From contig JAUZVC010000003.1 of NCBI GenBank assembly GCA_031844405.1, positions 186,001 through 250,000 of the forward strand: DNA of 64,000 nt, given 5' to 3'. This document shows positions 33,747 through 43,710 of the stretch, piece by piece (within the stretch, counting starts at the first letter, position 1; every line of letters starts with the position of its first letter). A model generated the notes under the pieces. It was given only the letters and a program-made list of their open reading frames with translations. It was not told the DNA's origin and did no database searches. The translations under genes and the position numbers were made by a program. This DNA is from Knoellia sp031844405 (GTDB lineage: Bacteria > Actinomycetota > Actinomycetes > Actinomycetales > Dermatophilaceae).

Positions 33747-34838
33747 TTGAGCGACCACACCGACTCCATGCGCGGGAGCGCGCCCTCGGGTCCGGACGAG
33801 CAGGCGAGACGGCCCCGCAGGGGTGCGGCCGACCTCGAGCGCACTCTCTTCGAGGTCAAGAAGGTCGTCGTCGGCCAGGACCGCATGGTCGAGCGGATGC
33901 TCGTCGGCCTCCTCGCGCGCGGGCACGTCCTGCTCGAAGGTGTGCCCGGAGTCGCCAAGACGCTCGCCGTCCGCACGCTCGCCGACACGATCGGCGGGAC
34001 CTTCGCCCGGCTCCAGTTCACCCCCGACCTCATGCCGGGCGACATCACGGGCACGCGGGTGTGGCGGCCGTCGACCGACGCGTTCGACACGGAGCGCGGG
34101 CCGATCTTCGCCAACCTCGTCCTCGCCGACGAGATCAACCGGGCGCCGGCCAAGGTCCAGTCGGCGCTGCTCGAGGCCATGGCCGAACGCCAGGTGACGA
34201 TCGGCGGGACGACGTTCCCACTGCCGCGGCCGTTCCTCGTCCTCGCCACGCAGAACCCGATCGAGTCCGAGGGCGTCTACCAGCTCCCGGAGGCCCAGCG
34301 GGACCGCTTCCTGCTCAAGGTCGACGTCGACTACCCGAGCGACGTCGAGGAGCTGACGATCCTCCAGCGAATGAGCGTCGACCCGCCCCGGGCCCAGCTC
34401 ACCCTCGAGCTGGAGGAGGTCGAGGAGCTGCAGCACACGACCGACCGGGTCTTCGTCCACCACGCCGTCGCGCAGTACGCCGTGGCCCTCGTCGTCGCGA
34501 CCCGCGAGCCGCACCGCTTCGGCCTCGGTCACCTCGACGGCGTCGTCGACTTCGGGGTCAGCCCGCGGGCGACGCTCGGCCTCGTGGCCGCCGGCCGGGC
34601 GCTCGCCCTCCTGCGCGGCCGGGACTACGTCCTGCCGGGCGACATCTCCGACATCGCGCCCGACGTCATGTCGCACCGCATCGTGCTGTCCTTCGAGGCC
34701 GTCGCCGACGGGGTCGACCCGCGGTCGGTCGTCGGCGCCGTCCTGGCGGCCGTGCCCGTGCCCGAGGTGGCGCCGGGCCAGCACGACCGGGCGCCCTCTC
34801 ACGACCATGCGAGGACGGGACCCCCCGGCCATGTCTGA
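33747..34838 (+). CDS. MoxR-family AAA+ ATPase
   Basis: This 363-residue AAA+ chaperone has Walker A GHVLLEGVPGVAKTLAV, Walker B LVLADEINRAP, sensor LVLATQNPIESEGVYQLPEAQRDRFLLK and a C-terminal lid. MoxR proteins help activate or assemble VWA-domain partners, here encoded by the next two genes. I chose TTG at 33747 because GGAGG lies 5 bases upstream; the in-frame ATG at 33768 lacks such a site. Its stop overlaps the DUF58 gene by 8 bases. The N-terminal 30 residues are basic and probably disordered. Confidence 0.88.
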   Translation: MSDHTDSMRGSAPSGPDEQARRPRRGAADLERTLFEVKKVVVGQDRMVERMLVGLLARGHVLLEGVPGVAKTLAVRTLADTIGGTFARLQFTPDLMPGDITGTRVWRPSTDAFDTERGPIFANLVLADEINRAPAKVQSALLEAMAERQVTIGGTTFPLPRPFLVLATQNPIESEGVYQLPEAQRDRFLLKVDVDYPSDVEELTILQRMSVDPPRAQLTLELEEVEELQHTTDRVFVHHAVAQYAVALVVATREPHRFGLGHLDGVVDFGVSPRATLGLVAAGRALALLRGRDYVLPGDISDIAPDVMSHRIVLSFEAVADGVDPRSVVGAVLAAVPVPEVAPGQHDRAPSHDHARTGPPGHV

Positions 34839-35778
34839 GCCACTGCGCGACCTCCCGCGGGACGGGGACCGGGCCTTCCGGTCCCTCGACCTCGTCGTGC
34901 GCCGCCGCCTCAACGGCCTTCTCCAGGGCGACCGCTCGGGCATGCGGCTGGGTGCGGGGTCAGAGCCCGAGGAGGTCGTGCGCTACCGCCCCGGCGAGGA
35001 CGACGTGCGCCGGATGGACTGGAACGTCACCGCGCGCACCGGCGACCCGCACGTCTGGCGTCCGCTGGCCGAGCACGAGCTCGACACCTGGGTCCTCGTC
35101 GACGAGACGCCGAGCATGGACTTCGGGACCGCGCTGTCCGAGAAGCGGGACGTCGCCGCCCTCGTCGCCGCGTCCGTCGGCCTGCTCACGGACGGGCCGG
35201 GCAACCGCGTCGGCGTGGCCCACCTCACGCCCAAGGGGCTCGAGTGGGACGCGCCCCTGCCGGGTCGGGTGAGCGCCCGCCGCACCCTGCGCTCGGTCGC
35301 CGGCGCGGCACGCGCCGAACGTCAGGTCGACCCGACGACGCTCGGCGAGGCCGTCGGCGCGCTCGAACGGCGCCACCGGCGGCCGGGGCTGCGCGTCGTC
35401 GTGAGCGACTTCGTCGACCCGGAGGGGGCGCACGAGCGGCCGTTCGCATGGGAGGCGGCGCTGCGACGTCTGGCGGCGAGGCACGACGTCGTCGTCATCG
35501 AGGTGCTCGACCCCCGCGAGCTCGAGCTGCCCGACCTCGGCCTCGTCGTCCTGCGCGACCCGGAGTCGGGACGCGCGCGCGAGGTGCACACGAGCCCCAC
35601 CATCCGGCGCCGCTACGCCGAGCTGGCCGCCACCCACCGGGCCGCCGTCGCCGACGCCGTCCGGGCCGCCGGAGCCGGGCACGTCGTCGTGCGCACCGAC
35701 TCGGACTGGGTCCGCGACCTCGCCCGCTACATCCTGACGCGGCGGCGCACGCGACGGGTCGACCGGAGGGTGCGCTGA
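34831..35778 (+). CDS. DUF58 protein (MoxR partner)
   Basis: This 315-residue protein has the DUF58 signature VVRYRPGEDDVRRMDWNVTARTGDPHVWRPLAEHELDTWVLVDETPSMDFG in which the last part, DETPSM, is a VWA-like metal site. DUF58 proteins work with MoxR ATPases; in most actinobacteria they sit between moxR and a VWA gene as here. The ATG at 34831 overlaps the moxR stop; its own TGA overlaps the next ATG (TGATG). No membrane helices are visible, so it is cytoplasmic. Confidence 0.87.
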   Translation: MSEPLRDLPRDGDRAFRSLDLVVRRRLNGLLQGDRSGMRLGAGSEPEEVVRYRPGEDDVRRMDWNVTARTGDPHVWRPLAEHELDTWVLVDETPSMDFGTALSEKRDVAALVAASVGLLTDGPGNRVGVAHLTPKGLEWDAPLPGRVSARRTLRSVAGAARAERQVDPTTLGEAVGALERRHRRPGLRVVVSDFVDPEGAHERPFAWEAALRRLAARHDVVVIEVLDPRELELPDLGLVVLRDPESGRAREVHTSPTIRRRYAELAATHRAAVADAVRAAGAGHVVVRTDSDWVRDLARYILTRRRTRRVDRRVR

Positions 35779-36725
35779 TGGACCTCCTCGCCCCGCTCTG
35801 GCTCCTGCTGCTCCTTCCCCTCCTCGCGCTCGCCGTCACCTACGTCGTGCTCCAGCGCCGACGCCGCCGGTATGCCGTCCGCTTCGCCTCACTGCCGCTC
35901 CTCGAGAAGGTGGCTCCCGAGCAACCCGGCTGGCGCCGGCACGCGCCCGCCGCCGCGTTCGTCCTTGCGCTCGCCGCCCTCGCCCTCGCCGCGGCCCGGC
36001 CCGTCATCGACGTCCGGGTGCCGCACGAGCGGGCCACCCTCATCGTCGCGATCGACGTGTCGCGCTCGATGCAGGCCACCGACGTCGAGCCCTCGCGGAT
36101 GGAGGCCGCCCGTCAGGCGGCGGCAGCGTTCATCGAGAGCCTGCCCGAGACGTTCAACGTCGGGCTCGTGACCTTCTCGGGAGCGACCTCGGTCGTCGCC
36201 ACGCCGACGACCGACCACAAGGCGGTGGCGGCAGCTCTCGAAGGCCTGCCGATGGCCAACAGCACCGCGATCGGCGAAGCCGTCTTCACCTCGCTCGACC
36301 AGGTCGCGGCCATGGCAAGGGGCGAGGAGGACGTCGAGGTCCCGGCGCGCATCGTCCTCCTCTCCGACGGCACGAACACGTCCGGGCGCAGCCCCGACGA
36401 GGCTGCCGTCGCGGCCACCGAGGCGGCGGTTCCCGTGTCGACGATCGCCTACGGCACCCAGGACGGGACGGTCGAGATCCAGGGCAACATCATTCCCGTC
36501 CCGGTCGACGTCGAGGCGCTCGCGGCGCTCGCCGAGGACACGGGCGGTCAGGCCTACACCGCGGAGAGCGGTGACGAGCTGGCAGAGGTCTACGACGACA
36601 TCGGGTCCTCGATCGGCTGGCGCACCGAGCCCCGCGAGATCACCCCCTACCTGTCGGCCGCCGGGTTCCTCCTCGGCCTCGCCGCCGGGGCCATGTCGCT
36701 GCGCTGGTTCGCGCGGCTCCCGTGA
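35778..36725 (+). CDS. VWA-domain membrane protein (BatA-like)
   Basis: This 315-residue protein has two N-terminal helices (LWLLLLLPLLALAVTYVVL and AAAFVLALAALALAAARPV), a von Willebrand A domain with the MIDAS motif IVAIDVSRSMQATD (DxSxS) and later VLLSDGTNTSGRSP, and a C-terminal helix (LSAAGFLLGLAAGAMSLRWF). The layout is that of BatA/Aerotolerance-type proteins, which display a VWA domain outside the membrane and act with MoxR and DUF58. Metal-ion binding is expected from the intact MIDAS. ATG overlaps the DUF58 stop by one base. Confidence 0.87.
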   Translation: MDLLAPLWLLLLLPLLALAVTYVVLQRRRRRYAVRFASLPLLEKVAPEQPGWRRHAPAAAFVLALAALALAAARPVIDVRVPHERATLIVAIDVSRSMQATDVEPSRMEAARQAAAAFIESLPETFNVGLVTFSGATSVVATPTTDHKAVAAALEGLPMANSTAIGEAVFTSLDQVAAMARGEEDVEVPARIVLLSDGTNTSGRSPDEAAVAATEAAVPVSTIAYGTQDGTVEIQGNIIPVPVDVEALAALAEDTGGQAYTAESGDELAEVYDDIGSSIGWRTEPREITPYLSAAGFLLGLAAGAMSLRWFARLP

Positions 36726-36750
36726 GCGGTCCTCGAGCCACAGAGAGGCG

Positions 36751-37749
36751 ATGGCAGCGATGACGCACCCGCCGACGACTCCTCCACCCGAACGGTGGGA
36801 CCCACTTCCGCCCCCGTCGCCCGAGGCCCCACCGCCCTACTCCTCCCCGTATGCACCGCCCTACGCGCCGTCGGCACCGTCGGACGGCTGGCGCGGTCTG
36901 GGGGAGCCGGCCGGGCCGGACTTCCTTCGCCGCGCCCTGCCCTCTCCGGTGCGACCCGGGCCGAGCGAGCCACTCGACGTCATCACGGAGGCTGTCGACC
37001 GCGAGCGCCGCGCCACGAGGTTGCCGACCCTCCTCCTGGCAGCGGCACTGAGCGGGGGAGTCGCGGGGGCGGGCGCCGCCCTCGTCCTGGGTCCGGACGA
37101 GGCGCCGTCCCGGTCGCGGATCGCCGTCGAGCCCCCGGCCTCACGCGCCCCGGCGTCGGCCGGTGGCACCGAGGAGGCCGCGGCCCAGGCGATCCTGCCC
37201 AGCGTCGTCCAGGTGCGGGCCGGGAGCGCGACCGGGTCGGGCTTCGTGCTCGACGACCGCGGACACGTCATGACCAACCACCACGTCATCGACGACGCCA
37301 CGTCCGTGACGCTGCAGCTCGCGGACGGGCGGCTCGTCGACGCGCGGGTCATGGGGAGCAGCGAGGCGGACGACATCGCGATCCTCGAGACCGACCCCGA
37401 AGGGCTCGAACCGGCGAGGATCGGGCGGTCGGGGTCGTTGCGGATCGGTCAGCCCGTCATCGCAGTCGGCTCGCCGCTCGGTCTCGTCGGCACGGTGACC
37501 GGCGGCATCATCAGTGCCGTCGACCGGGACGCCCGGCTGGGCGGGGGAGCGAGCCAGCGGGTCATCCAGACCGACGCCTCGATCAACCCCGGCAACTCGG
37601 GCGGCCCGCTCGTCAGCCTCGACGGCCAGGTGGTCGGCGTCAACACCGCTATCGCGACGGTGGGCGGCCGGGCCGCCGGCTCGATCGGCATCGGCTTCGC
37701 CGTCCCCATCGACCGGGCGGTCGACGTGGCCGAGGACATCATCGGGTGA
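36751..37749 (+). CDS. Membrane-anchored trypsin-like serine protease (HtrA/DegP-like, no PDZ domain)
   Basis: This 332-residue protein has a proline-rich cytoplasmic part (about residues 1-90), one membrane helix (LPTLLLAAALSGGVAGAGAALVLG), then an external chymotrypsin-like domain. The triad is intact: His in MTNHHVIDD, Asp in EADDIAILE, Ser in NPGNSGGPLVS. The chain ends right after the last protease strand (GFAVPIDRAVDVAEDIIG), so the PDZ domain usual in HtrA proteins is missing; the stop is real in this sequence. It starts 26 bases after the VWA gene and is probably in the MoxR operon. Confidence 0.85.
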   Translation: MAAMTHPPTTPPPERWDPLPPPSPEAPPPYSSPYAPPYAPSAPSDGWRGLGEPAGPDFLRRALPSPVRPGPSEPLDVITEAVDRERRATRLPTLLLAAALSGGVAGAGAALVLGPDEAPSRSRIAVEPPASRAPASAGGTEEAAAQAILPSVVQVRAGSATGSGFVLDDRGHVMTNHHVIDDATSVTLQLADGRLVDARVMGSSEADDIAILETDPEGLEPARIGRSGSLRIGQPVIAVGSPLGLVGTVTGGIISAVDRDARLGGGASQRVIQTDASINPGNSGGPLVSLDGQVVGVNTAIATVGGRAAGSIGIGFAVPIDRAVDVAEDIIG

Positions 37750-37820
37750 GCGCACGGCATACCGGCATGTGAGCGGACGGCGCACGCACGCGGGAGCGGA
37801 CGGCATACCGGCGTCTGCGA
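37750..37820. repeat. Two direct copies of the CGGCATACCGGC intergenic element
   Basis: CGGCATAC occurs at 37755-37762 and again at 37801-37808, each followed by CGGC, with GAGCGGACGG in front of the second copy and again between them. No inverted partner is present, so this is not a simple hairpin. Confidence 0.6.
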
Positions 37821-37906
37821 GGCGTGTCGCGCGCCAGGCGGCCGTCGCTTCTGTTCCACCGTCCGCACCGGCGTGGGAAGGTTGGACACGACGACCTCCG
37901 GCCTAG

Positions 37907-37924
37907 TATCTTGACGTCAAGATA
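37907..37924. promoter_or_regulatory. Perfect 18-bp palindrome upstream of aconitase
   Basis: TATCTTGACGTCAAGATA is fully self-complementary and lies 48 bases upstream of the aconitase start. Its TTGACG core could also be a -35 element, so a bound repressor would block the promoter. A TetR-family AcnR controls acn in corynebacteria, but I cannot show the same protein here. Confidence 0.7.
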
Positions 37925-37971
37925 AATCAGGTGGACCGACACACGCGATGACGCGCGGAAGGAGCAGGCTC

Positions 37972-40770
<2,799 letters not shown>

Positions 40771-40793
40771 TCCCGGCCACGGTCGGAGACGAC

Positions 40794-40831
40794 GACGCCG
40801 GTATGCCGTGAGCCCACGGCATACCGGCGTC
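40794..40831 (+). terminator. Aconitase terminator made of inverted GTATGCCG motifs
   Basis: A perfect 17-bp stem, GACGCCGGTATGCCGTG with its complement across a 4-base AGCC loop, lies 23 bases after the acn stop. Each arm contains one copy of the dispersed 8-mer. Confidence 0.8.
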
Positions 40832-40934
40832 TCTCGTGCGCCGCTGGTCGCCTTGCCACAGAAACTTCTGAAAAACCACCCGTTCTGGGGGTGTTTTCTG
40901 CCCCTGACCTGCGGTTCGGTGGGATCAGCGGTCC

Positions 40935-40940
40935 TATACT
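40935..40940 (+). promoter_or_regulatory. Probable -10 box of the secreted-protein gene
   Basis: TATACT, followed by AGTT, is a near-consensus -10 hexamer 25 bases before the ATG at 40965. The matching -35 is poor (CGGTTC-like), so an activator or alternative sigma factor may be used. A partly symmetrical A-rich/C-rich stretch (GAAAAACCACCC and GGGGTGTTTTC) lies at about 40869-40900. Confidence 0.45.
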
Positions 40941-40964
40941 AGTTCGCGTGGGGGGTGTGAACCG

Positions 40965-41933
40965 ATGACGTTGTGGTCCCGGTATGTCAGTCCGGTCCGG
41001 TTCGTGCTCTGCGCCGTCTTCATGGGGCTCGCATTCATCCTCGCCTCGTGGACGTCGGCCCAGGCCGACGACAGGGGACTGCTCTCATCGGTGACCGAGT
41101 CGGTTCCCGAGGTGGGGCAGGTTGTCGAGAAGGCGACCAAGGGCGTCGTCTCGACGTCCGCGGCCGTTCCCGTCGCCGAGCTGGAGCCCGTGGTGGCGCC
41201 AGTCGTCGCCGAGGTGGCGAAGGTCGTCGAGAAGCCCGTGGCTGCGGTCGACCGGACGACTGACGATGCCGTCAAGAAGACGTCGAAGACGTTGTCCGAC
41301 ACCGCTGTTCGCGTCACCGAGACCACTGTTCGCGTCACCGACACCGTGAAGGACGTCGTGCCGGTCAGTGCGGCTGTCGTCGACCCGGTCGTCGATGTCG
41401 TCGAGGTGGTCGTACCCGAGGCGCGCGTCGACGAGCCGGCTCCGCTCCCGGACGTGCCGTTCCTCCCGGACGTGCCGGTGGCCGATGACGAGGTCGGCGC
41501 CGTCGAGCCGGAGGGCTCGGGGGCGAGCTCCTCGGAGCCCGCGGCGGCTGCTGCTGGTGGGGCGTCCCCGTCCCAGGTGTCCGCATCTGATGTGTCGACC
41601 ACCTCGACGGTTCCGGCGGTGTCCGCGTCGGACGAGATGCGTTCTGCCGCAGCCGTTGGGGCCACCTCGGCTGTGCACGGCGTCAAGGTGAGCGCCGCGC
41701 GTGCGACCGGCTCGCCGGCCGAGCGGCTGCCCGGGGGCGCGCCTGCGGGTCCGCTCGCGGTGACTGGTGGGTCCGCGCCTTCGTCGGGAGGGGGCTCCTC
41801 CTCCGGCGCCCCGGACGCCGGCGTGACGCCTTCGTCGTTCGAGCTGCCGCTGCTCGTCGCTTTCGCTGTGTCGAGTGAGCAGTCCTGCCGCGCTCCGGGT
41901 CCGTGTGCCGACCCGGGCTCCCGACCTGGTTGA
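40965..41933 (+). CDS. Secreted Val/Pro/Ala-rich protein of unknown function
   Basis: This 322-residue protein has a signal peptide (RFVLCAVFMGLAFILASWTSAQA, cut probably after AQA). The mature part has degenerate VVxPVV-type repeats (AELEPVVAPVVAEVAKVVEKPV, PVSAAVVDPVVDVVEVVVPE) and a Ser/Gly-rich linker with PLAVTGG, a LAxTG-like match not near a membrane tail. Near the end FELPLLVAFAV looks like the start of a membrane helix but the frame then changes character and stops; another frame continues with LRVRVPTRAPDLVDA, so a frameshift is possible. Similar secreted proteins with such repeats occur in streptomycetes. It precedes the chaplin-like gene by 86 bases. Confidence 0.6.
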   Translation: MTLWSRYVSPVRFVLCAVFMGLAFILASWTSAQADDRGLLSSVTESVPEVGQVVEKATKGVVSTSAAVPVAELEPVVAPVVAEVAKVVEKPVAAVDRTTDDAVKKTSKTLSDTAVRVTETTVRVTDTVKDVVPVSAAVVDPVVDVVEVVVPEARVDEPAPLPDVPFLPDVPVADDEVGAVEPEGSGASSSEPAAAAAGGASPSQVSASDVSTTSTVPAVSASDEMRSAAAVGATSAVHGVKVSAARATGSPAERLPGGAPAGPLAVTGGSAPSSGGGSSSGAPDAGVTPSSFELPLLVAFAVSSEQSCRAPGPCADPGSRPG

Positions 41934-42019
41934 TGCCGCTCCGGCGCCGCTCTTCGGCGCCGTCCGAGCAGTGCCCGCGGCTGCGGGCGTCCAACGCATC
42001 AACTTCGAAAGGAACGACC

Positions 42020-43489
42020 ATGCATGCATCCATGAGACGGGGGCTCCAGATCGCCCTCGTGGTCGGTGGAGGAGTGCTCTTCTCCGCACAAGCGCAGGCA
42101 GACGACACGACGGGGTCGCAGAGTCTGATCGGCGGCAACCAGGTCGCGGCACCCGTGTCGGTGCCGGTGACGGTGAGCGGCACCTCGGTGTCCGTGCTCG
42201 GCGACTCGTCGTCGTCGGGCTCGTCCGCCGGCTCGACGTCAGGTGGTGGTGACGCTGCCTCGTCGACGTCGGGTGAGGACTCGGCGGCTGGTGGGAACCA
42301 GGCGACTGCACCGGTGTCGGTGCCGGTGACGGTGAGCGGCAACTCCGTGTCCGTGATCGGCGACTCGTCGTCCTCCGGTTCGGAGGCGACCTCGTCGTCG
42401 AGTGGTGGCGGTGACGCCGCCTCGTCGACGTCGGGTGAGGACTCGGCGGCTGGTGGGAACCAGGCGACTGCACCGGTGTCGGTGCCGGTGACGGTGAGCG
42501 GCAACTCCGTGTCCGTGCTCGGCGACTCGTCGTCGTCGGGTTCGGAGGGAGCGTCGGCTACAGGTGGCGCTGACGATGGTTCGACCGGGGGTGAGACCTC
42601 GGGTGAGGACTCGGCTGTCGGTGGCAACCAGGTGACCGCTCCGGTGGCTGCTCCGGTGACGGCCGGCGGCAATGCCGTCTCGGTCATTGGTGACTCGTCG
42701 ACCTCGGGCTCGGACACGTCCGCACCCGCAGCGGGTGGCACGAGCGGTGGTGCGACCGCGGGTGAGACCTCGGGTGAGGACTCGGCTGCAGGTGGCAACC
42801 AGGTGACCGCTCCCGTGGCTGCTCCGGTGACCGTCGGCGGCAATGCCGTCTCGGTCATCGGTGACTCGTCGACCTCGGGTTCGGACACGTCCGCACCCGC
42901 AGCGGGTGGCGGAACCTCCGGGGAGCCGGGCACCTCTGGTGACGAATCGGTGGGTGGCGGCAACCAGGTCGTCGTGCCGATCACGACTCCGGTCGTCGTG
43001 GGTGGCAACTCGGTGACCGTCGTCGGGGACGCGTCGACCGAGGGTTCGACCACCCCGAACACCCCGACGGACCCGGGCACTCCGACCGATCCGACGGACC
43101 CGGGCACTCCGACCGTTCCGGGAACCCCTTCCGAGCCGACGGACCCGGGGAACCCGACCGAGCCGACGGACCCGGGGAACCCGACCGAGCCGACGGACCC
43201 GGGGAACCCGACCGAGCCGACGGACCCGGGCAGCCCGACCGATCCCTCGGACCCGGCCGACCCGGCGAACCCCGCCGGTGACCGTGACGAGGCCCAGGGC
43301 CCGAGCCGCAGCAGCGGCCCGACTCGGGCGTCGCTCGCGGCCGTCGCGGCCGATGGTGCGATGGGTGAGCTCGCCCAGACGGGGGCCGACGTCACCGTTC
43401 TCGTCGGGTCCGCCCTCGCCCTCCTCCTGCTCGGCGGCCTTCTCACCGGCGCCTCCCGCCGCCGGCTCGCGGAGGTGGCTCAAGGCTGA
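42020..43489 (+). CDS. Chaplin-like multi-repeat surface protein with LAQTG sorting signal
   Basis: This 489-residue protein has a signal peptide (ending near SAQAQADD), six chaplin-like repeats from residue 38 to about 340, a proline-rich TDPGNPTEP spacer, and a C-terminal sorting signal LAQTG followed by a hydrophobic helix and RRR. Each repeat reads like GGNQVTAPVAAPVTVGGNAVSVIGDSS. Streptomyces chaplins are hydrophobic, amyloid-forming surface proteins, and the long ones (ChpA-C) carry two domains and a LAxTG signal for class E sortase; this one has six. The paired cysteines of most chaplins are replaced (SG or GG for CG). ATG at 42020 follows AAAGGA. No sortase gene lies in the window. 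Confidence 0.85.
   Translation: MHASMRRGLQIALVVGGGVLFSAQAQADDTTGSQSLIGGNQVAAPVSVPVTVSGTSVSVLGDSSSSGSSAGSTSGGGDAASSTSGEDSAAGGNQATAPVSVPVTVSGNSVSVIGDSSSSGSEATSSSSGGGDAASSTSGEDSAAGGNQATAPVSVPVTVSGNSVSVLGDSSSSGSEGASATGGADDGSTGGETSGEDSAVGGNQVTAPVAAPVTAGGNAVSVIGDSSTSGSDTSAPAAGGTSGGATAGETSGEDSAAGGNQVTAPVAAPVTVGGNAVSVIGDSSTSGSDTSAPAAGGGTSGEPGTSGDESVGGGNQVVVPITTPVVVGGNSVTVVGDASTEGSTTPNTPTDPGTPTDPTDPGTPTVPGTPSEPTDPGNPTEPTDPGNPTEPTDPGNPTEPTDPGSPTDPSDPADPANPAGDRDEAQGPSRSSGPTRASLAAVAADGAMGELAQTGADVTVLVGSALALLLLGGLLTGASRRRLAEVAQG
42257..42530 (+). repeat. 162-bp tandem duplication inside the chaplin-like gene
   Basis: The stretch beginning GCCTCGTCGACGTCGGGTG at 42257 recurs at 42419, a period of 162 bases (54 codons). 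It is nearly identical over the first 100 bases and encodes repeats 2 and 3. A similar 171-base period links the GTGAGACCTCGGGTGAGG stretches at 42591 and 42762 (repeats 4 and 5). Confidence 0.85.
43133..43240 (+). repeat. Four tandem 27-bp units (Pro-rich spacer)
   Basis: A 27-base unit starting GAGCCGACGGACCCGGGGAA occurs at 43133, 43160 and 43187 without change, and a fourth at 43214 has two changes. Each encodes EPTDPGNPT in frame. Copy number may vary between isolates. Confidence 0.9.
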
Positions 43490-43643
43490 CTCGAGCGGCG
43501 GCTCGGCCGGGGTCGCGTCCACGTGGCGCGCACCCCGGCCCGGCCGCGCCCCCGCTCGGCCCCGGATCGGATGAGGACGGAACGCCTCCGAGCCGCGCGT
43601 CCTCGCCCATGGTGGACCGTGGGACGCGTCGGCGCGGACAGCG

Positions 43644-43680
43644 ATGCCGGTGCGTCACACGGAAGGTGGCGCACCGGCAT
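43644..43680. terminator. Terminator hairpin between convergent chaplin-like and permease genes
   Basis: ATGCCGGTGCG pairs with CGCACCGGCAT (11 bp) and the stem continues with four inner pairs including a T-G wobble, around a 7-base loop. It lies 30 bases after the MalG-type gene stop (minus strand). CGGCATAC overlaps its right end. Confidence 0.7.
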
Positions 43681-43710
43681 ACGGGCTGCTTGTCCTCGGG
43701 CGCGGGGCGG

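Noticed and set aside
42131..43240. Tandem repeats as a possible CRISPR array
   Set aside because: Periods are long and in frame, spacers are not unique, and the repeats encode a continuous protein.
41683..43446. Long minus-strand open frames opposite the chaplin-like gene (587 and 427 codons)
   Set aside because: They are antisense shadows of a repeat-rich, high-GC gene; products are low-complexity, with no ribosome site, while the plus strand has signal peptide, domain repeats and sorting signal.
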